Positions 6,048 through 8,151 of a DNA stretch of 8,151 bases are shown piece by piece (position 1 is the stretch's first letter; every line of letters begins with the position of its first letter). Source of the DNA: an uncultured Campylobacter sp. (lineage in GTDB: Bacteria > Campylobacterota > Campylobacteria > Campylobacterales > Campylobacteraceae); contig NZ_CALIII010000304.1 in the NCBI RefSeq assembly GCF_938018145.1, positions 1 through 8,151 on the forward strand. Direction: 5' to 3'. The position numbers and the translations under genes are program-made. The notes below the pieces were generated by a model that searched no databases, was not told where the DNA came from, and saw nothing but the letters and a program-made list of their open reading frames with translations.

Positions 6048-7678
6048 ACTATACCAACTTCGACTACTTAAACATTACCAACCCCGACACAGGCGGAGTT
6101 TACGACTTTATGGCTGGCGGGCTGCTTGATGGATACTATGCGGGTGGTTACGCCTACAATGCTTTAAATTTGCCTACTCCAGACTTAAGAAGCTTTTTTA
6201 TTAACCAGGCTTTTTCTCTTACTGCAGGGTTGCTTGAACTAAACGAGGACTTTGTGGAATTTGTGCTGATGCCGATGCAAATTTTGATACTACATCAAGA
6301 CAAAGAAAGCGCGAGCAAATTAATATCAAGCGCTAGCGAAATAGTAGCAGATCACGCGAAAGAGCATAAAGCGCAGCTGCGAGAGAGCGAGCGAAATAAA
6401 GATTTCGGGCGGGGGTTGGGCGAGCGAAGCCACGGCGAAATAAATAAAAAGCTTAGGGAATTTTACCAAGAGATGACGATGGATAGTGGTTTTGAAAACG
6501 CAGCCGAGGGGCTAGGGTATATGTTCGGCGGAGTTTTTGGACGAATGGCGGCAGGGATGCTTTATGACGGGCTTGTTAACGGCGAATTCAATGCGGCGAA
6601 CATAGGCGAAGCCTTGATGGAGGATCTAAAAAGTACACTTACGCAAAGCGCGATAAGCTATGGGTTGCGCGCACTGGGAACAGCGCCGTCGTTGCTTGGC
6701 ATGTACGGGCTAAGTCTCGCCGTCGGCTCACTAGTGAACGAACTGCTAGAAGTGGCGATGGGGCTTGATAATCGTTTTGGATTTGGCGGCGAGATACAAG
6801 GGTTTGATGCTAGCGGTGCGCCATACTATGATAGGGCGCTAAGTTTTGGGGAGTTTTTAAAAGATACTTTTGGGGTACTTGATAGTCATGTAGAACTTGA
6901 AAATAAAAAAGGGGACGTAGTGGGGTATAGAGTGCAAGATAAGAATTTTCTTTATGTAGATAAAACTAGGCCGCCAAGCGTAGCAAGGGTGGATGTTATA
7001 GAAGTCGGTAAAATTTACGATATGCCTAGACGGGGGTATAGCCCGCAGTTTAATCTAGGCGTAGGGTTGGGTCGCATAGGGCTAGATTTTGGCTATAACA
7101 AACGGGATGACTATGGCTGGGCTAGCGAGCTAAAAAGCGCGCTTACCCAAAGCGTGCAAGAGATACAAAATAGCTTCTCATACCAACTCAATGCGACCGT
7201 AACCGCGCCTAGCGTAGATGTAGGTGCTATTGCGACAGAGTTTTTGCAAAACATGCAAGCAAGTGTGAGCAATAGTAGCAGCGAGCAAGTGTCAGAAAAA
7301 ACGAGCTCGATGGGCTGGGCAGAAAAAGCTATAAGAGCGCAGTCAAGAGGGTCAAGTAGAAACGGCTTTAAAGACATTAGTCCATCAAAAAATAAATCTG
7401 GCAATTGGAGTTTTAAAAACGATAAAGTCGGCAACTGGGTAGAAGCGGGAAGTTTACTGGGCTTTGGCGGCGCAAAAGTAGACCCAAATAAGCAAAAACA
7501 GCTAGCAGATGAGATAGGCAGACAAAAAACCGCGCAAGAAAAAGCTAAAAATAGTGGGGCGGGAGGAACAAATAATAATCGTAATTTTGGCGCAAAGACG
7601 GGGTATGGCAAGGTTAGTCGCGGAGAAAAATCAAGACAAAGGCAAGCCGAGAGAAACAAAGGTGGTGGCAAAAAATAG
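6044..7678 (+). CDS. Large unknown protein with hydrophobic Gly/Ala-rich core and basic C-terminus
   Basis: The 544-aa protein starts at a GTG overlapping the previous TGA, with AAAAGGAAG just upstream. Residues 15-45 are Gly/Tyr-rich (GGLLDGYYAGGYAYN). Residues 46-84 are helical and hydrophobic. Residues 85-145 form a charged helix. Residues about 153-241 are a Gly/Ala/Leu-rich hydrophobic stretch (GYMFGGVFGRMAAGMLYDGL, GLRALGTAPSLLGMYGLSLA) that could insert in membrane. Residues about 245-370 look like a folded beta domain. A Ser-rich linker around 400-430 leads to a Lys/Arg/Asn/Gly-rich basic tail (about 440-544). No catalytic motif or signal peptide is recognisable. Possibilities include a virion protein ejected into the cell with the DNA, a pore-forming tail-delivered effector, or an internal scaffold; none is proven. 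It is the last intact gene before the repeat copy. Confidence 0.65.
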   Translation: MNYTNFDYLNITNPDTGGVYDFMAGGLLDGYYAGGYAYNALNLPTPDLRSFFINQAFSLTAGLLELNEDFVEFVLMPMQILILHQDKESASKLISSASEIVADHAKEHKAQLRESERNKDFGRGLGERSHGEINKKLREFYQEMTMDSGFENAAEGLGYMFGGVFGRMAAGMLYDGLVNGEFNAANIGEALMEDLKSTLTQSAISYGLRALGTAPSLLGMYGLSLAVGSLVNELLEVAMGLDNRFGFGGEIQGFDASGAPYYDRALSFGEFLKDTFGVLDSHVELENKKGDVVGYRVQDKNFLYVDKTRPPSVARVDVIEVGKIYDMPRRGYSPQFNLGVGLGRIGLDFGYNKRDDYGWASELKSALTQSVQEIQNSFSYQLNATVTAPSVDVGAIATEFLQNMQASVSNSSSEQVSEKTSSMGWAEKAIRAQSRGSSRNGFKDISPSKNKSGNWSFKNDKVGNWVEAGSLLGFGGAKVDPNKQKQLADEIGRQKTAQEKAKNSGAGGTNNNRNFGAKTGYGKVSRGEKSRQRQAERNKGGGKK

Positions 7679-7697
7679 TACAGCCCCGACAAAATCA

Positions 7698-7817
7698 ATG
7701 GGTGCTCTGAAAGAATTTGACAGAGCCGAGCTAGAATACTACAACAATCTGATCGAAAAAAATCCAAAGTTTAGAATTTATGCCAATGGGTGGAGAAACC
7801 GGGCGTTGGCGGTATGA
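7698..7817 (+). pseudogene. Endolysin C-terminal fragment (gene remnant)
   Basis: An in-frame stretch of 39 codons from ATG 7698 ends with the same 33 residues as the endolysin C-terminus, starting FDRAELEYYNN and ending NRALAV. Only K..F just before this is shared further upstream (LKEF versus DKQF), so homology stops abruptly at about 7710. The catalytic and most of the peptidoglycan-binding region are missing, and no ribosome site precedes the ATG, so it is unlikely to be a functional gene. Because all differences from the intact copy are silent, the fragment must have come from a once-functional related endolysin and not from neutral decay of a simple duplication. Confidence 0.75.
7716..7817 (+). 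repeat. Direct repeat, copy 2 (endolysin 3' end remnant)
   Basis: This is the partner of 3010-3111: 95 of 102 positions are identical, without gaps. It uses GTA TGA where copy 1 uses GTG TAA, and it is followed directly by a GC-rich hairpin. It marks the right boundary of the block of genes 3113-7678. Confidence 0.95.
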
Positions 7818-7821
7818 TAAT

Positions 7822-7836
7822 GGGGCAAATCGCCCC
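7822..7836 (+). terminator. GC-rich hairpin after the last gene, possible terminator
   Basis: GGGGC - AAATC - GCCCC can form a five-pair GC stem with a five-base loop, five bases after the stop of the endolysin fragment. No run of T follows (CTAATGTTAT), so it would be a weak intrinsic terminator at best. It may be the terminator that originally followed the donor endolysin gene. Confidence 0.35.
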
Positions 7837-7906
7837 CTAATGTTATATCAATGCGTAATCACTTTTAAAAATCCGTTTAAAAACGTGCTTGTAAAAATGA
7901 TTTTAG

Positions 7907-7982
7907 TGTGCCCTAACATTTAAAAGATATTGCAGATTTCTACGTAAAACGGGAGTTTTGCTGTGCCTCAAACTGTGCCCTA
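7907..7982 (+). repeat. TGTGCC direct repeats, candidate integrase arm sites
   Basis: TGTGCCCTA occurs at 7907-7915 and exactly again at 7974-7982, with a variant TGTGCCTCA at 7962-7970, all in the same orientation. The second and third are 12 bases apart start to start. Repeated short sites of this type close to a tRNA-located attachment core are typical arm-type binding sites for a tyrosine integrase; the assignment is inference. Confidence 0.4.
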
Positions 7983-7985
7983 TCT

Positions 7986-8013
7986 TTTGTCAAAACTTTG
8001 ACGATTTGACAAA
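7986..8013. repeat. TTTGTCAAA inverted repeat, possible protein-binding site
   Basis: TTTGTCAAA (7986-7994) and its exact reverse complement TTTGACAAA (8005-8013) are separated by ten bases, which contain another TTTGAC half-site (7997-8002). Such clustered half-sites suggest a dimer-binding site, for example for an excisionase or repressor, adjacent to the TGTGCC repeats. It lacks GC pairs for a stable terminator. Confidence 0.4.
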
Positions 8014-8097
8014 TTTAAAGCTTTTATGCTTAACCGTTTTGTGATAATTGTGTTTGATGAAATATCGTATTTTAGGGAGTTTTGAGGGGTTTTTCGT

Positions 8098-8151
8098 TGG
8101 TGTCACGGGGGAGACTTGAACTCCCGACCTCCGGCTTATGAGACTTGCGGA
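8098..8151 (-). tRNA. tRNA-Met (CAT), 3' part; truncated or chimeric, probable att core
   Basis: On the - strand the sequence reads CTCATAA (anticodon loop, CAT at 8138-8140), GCCGG, AGGTC, a perfect T-arm GGGAG-TTCAAGT-CTCCC, then CCGTGAC, discriminator A, and an encoded CCA (8098-8100). From the anticodon loop to the 3' end this is a convincing tRNA. The 5' anticodon-stem strand, however, is CAAGT where CCGGT is needed to pair with GCCGG (two mismatches), and the bases before it (TCCG) do not look like a normal D-stem end. So the match appears to stop near 8144. The remainder is outside the window. Interpretation: a tRNA 3'-half copy acting as attachment core, or a recombinant tRNA. CAT could be Met or lysidine-Ile; the surrounding sequence favours Met. 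Confidence 0.6.

Larger units (their letters stand above)
7818..8097. other. AT-rich noncoding stretch beside tRNA (candidate attachment-site arm)
   Basis: No credible gene on either strand: the only + frame of note is a 48-codon ORF from 7780 that merely reads across the repeat. The stretch is AT-rich and holds a GC hairpin (7822-7836), TGTGCC direct repeats (7907, 7962 and 7974), a 10-base direct repeat GGGAGTTTTG (7951-7960 and 8075-8084), and an inverted repeat (7986-8013). It separates the end of the phage gene chain from the tRNA 3' end. Confidence 0.6.

Noticed and set aside
7111..7767. 218-codon open frame on the - strand
   Set aside because: It is opposite the coding and basic-tail region of the 544-aa gene, its product is rich in Leu/Ser/Pro/Cys as expected of an antisense shadow, and it has no ribosome site or family resemblance.
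7554..7817. 87-codon frame starting at GTG 7554 and ending with the endolysin C-terminus
   Set aside because: The first part is an out-of-frame reading of the 544-aa gene's end; only the last 33 residues are meaningful, so it is treated as a remnant and not an intact gene.
3010..7817. Diversity-generating retroelement (template/variable repeat pair at a gene's 3' end)
   Set aside because: The repeat differences are silent and not concentrated at adenines, and no reverse transcriptase gene is present.
7780..7923. 48-aa ORF reading from ATG 7780 across the repeat into noncoding DNA
   Set aside because: It corresponds to the second-frame reading of the endolysin end, has no ribosome site, and continues into AT-rich sequence with no protein-like pattern.
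8006..8034. Promoter with TTGACA at 8006-8011
   Set aside because: The hexamer is part of the TTTGTCAAA inverted repeat, and at 17 bases spacing the -10 candidate (CTTAAC) is poor; no gene follows on this strand in the window.
1..8151. CRISPR array, insertion sequence, transposase or integrase
   Set aside because: No regularly spaced repeats, terminal inverted repeats or recombinase-like proteins were seen on either strand.

Overview
This window looks like the late region of a tailed prophage (or a phage-derived tailocin) in an epsilonproteobacterium, most likely a Campylobacter of the non-thermophilic, moderate-GC type. The reasons are the frequent AAATTT-type words, the purine-rich Shine-Dalgarno sites, the small NrdD-like protein and spanin style I associate with Campylobacter prophages, and the moderate GC. 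The species call is inference. Every supported gene lies on the + strand in one chain with almost no intergenic space. The one RNA gene, a partial tRNA-Met, lies on the - strand at the right edge.

Left part (1-1139): the 3' end of a tail-fibre-like gene whose C-terminus is a BspA-type leucine-rich-repeat domain, presumably a receptor-binding tip. Lysis cassette (1141-3111): a 28-aa single-membrane-span protein, an Rz-like inner-membrane spanin, an overlapping Rz1-like lipoprotein spanin, a 33-aa single-span protein, a three-span holin, a 61-aa protein resembling the C-terminal glycyl-radical segment of anaerobic ribonucleotide reductase (NrdD), and a GH108-type endolysin. The holin would release the endolysin, and the spanins would then disrupt the outer membrane.

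Second structural or cargo module (3113-7678): six genes joined by overlaps or gaps of a few bases. They encode a beta-rich tail-accessory-like protein, a 383-aa fibre protein with a Gly/Ser linker and a phage J/DUF1983-like segment, a DUF4376-like protein, two coiled-coil proteins, and a 544-aa protein of unknown function with a Gly/Ala-rich hydrophobic centre and a very basic tail. This block is bracketed by a direct repeat: the last 102 bases of the endolysin gene (3010-3111) recur at 7716-7817 with seven differences, all silent at protein level. The second copy has no gene body. The arrangement resembles insertion of a block at the 3' end of a gene with regeneration of that end, or recombination with a related phage.

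Right edge (7818-8151): an AT-rich noncoding stretch with a GC-rich hairpin just after the repeat, TGTGCC direct repeats and a TTTGTCAAA inverted repeat. It ends in the 3' part of a tRNA-Met (CAT) on the - strand whose anticodon stem does not pair. This looks like an integration (att) region: the tRNA 3' part would be the att core and the nearby repeats could be integrase or excisionase arm sites. No integrase, packaging, head or regulatory gene is present in the window.
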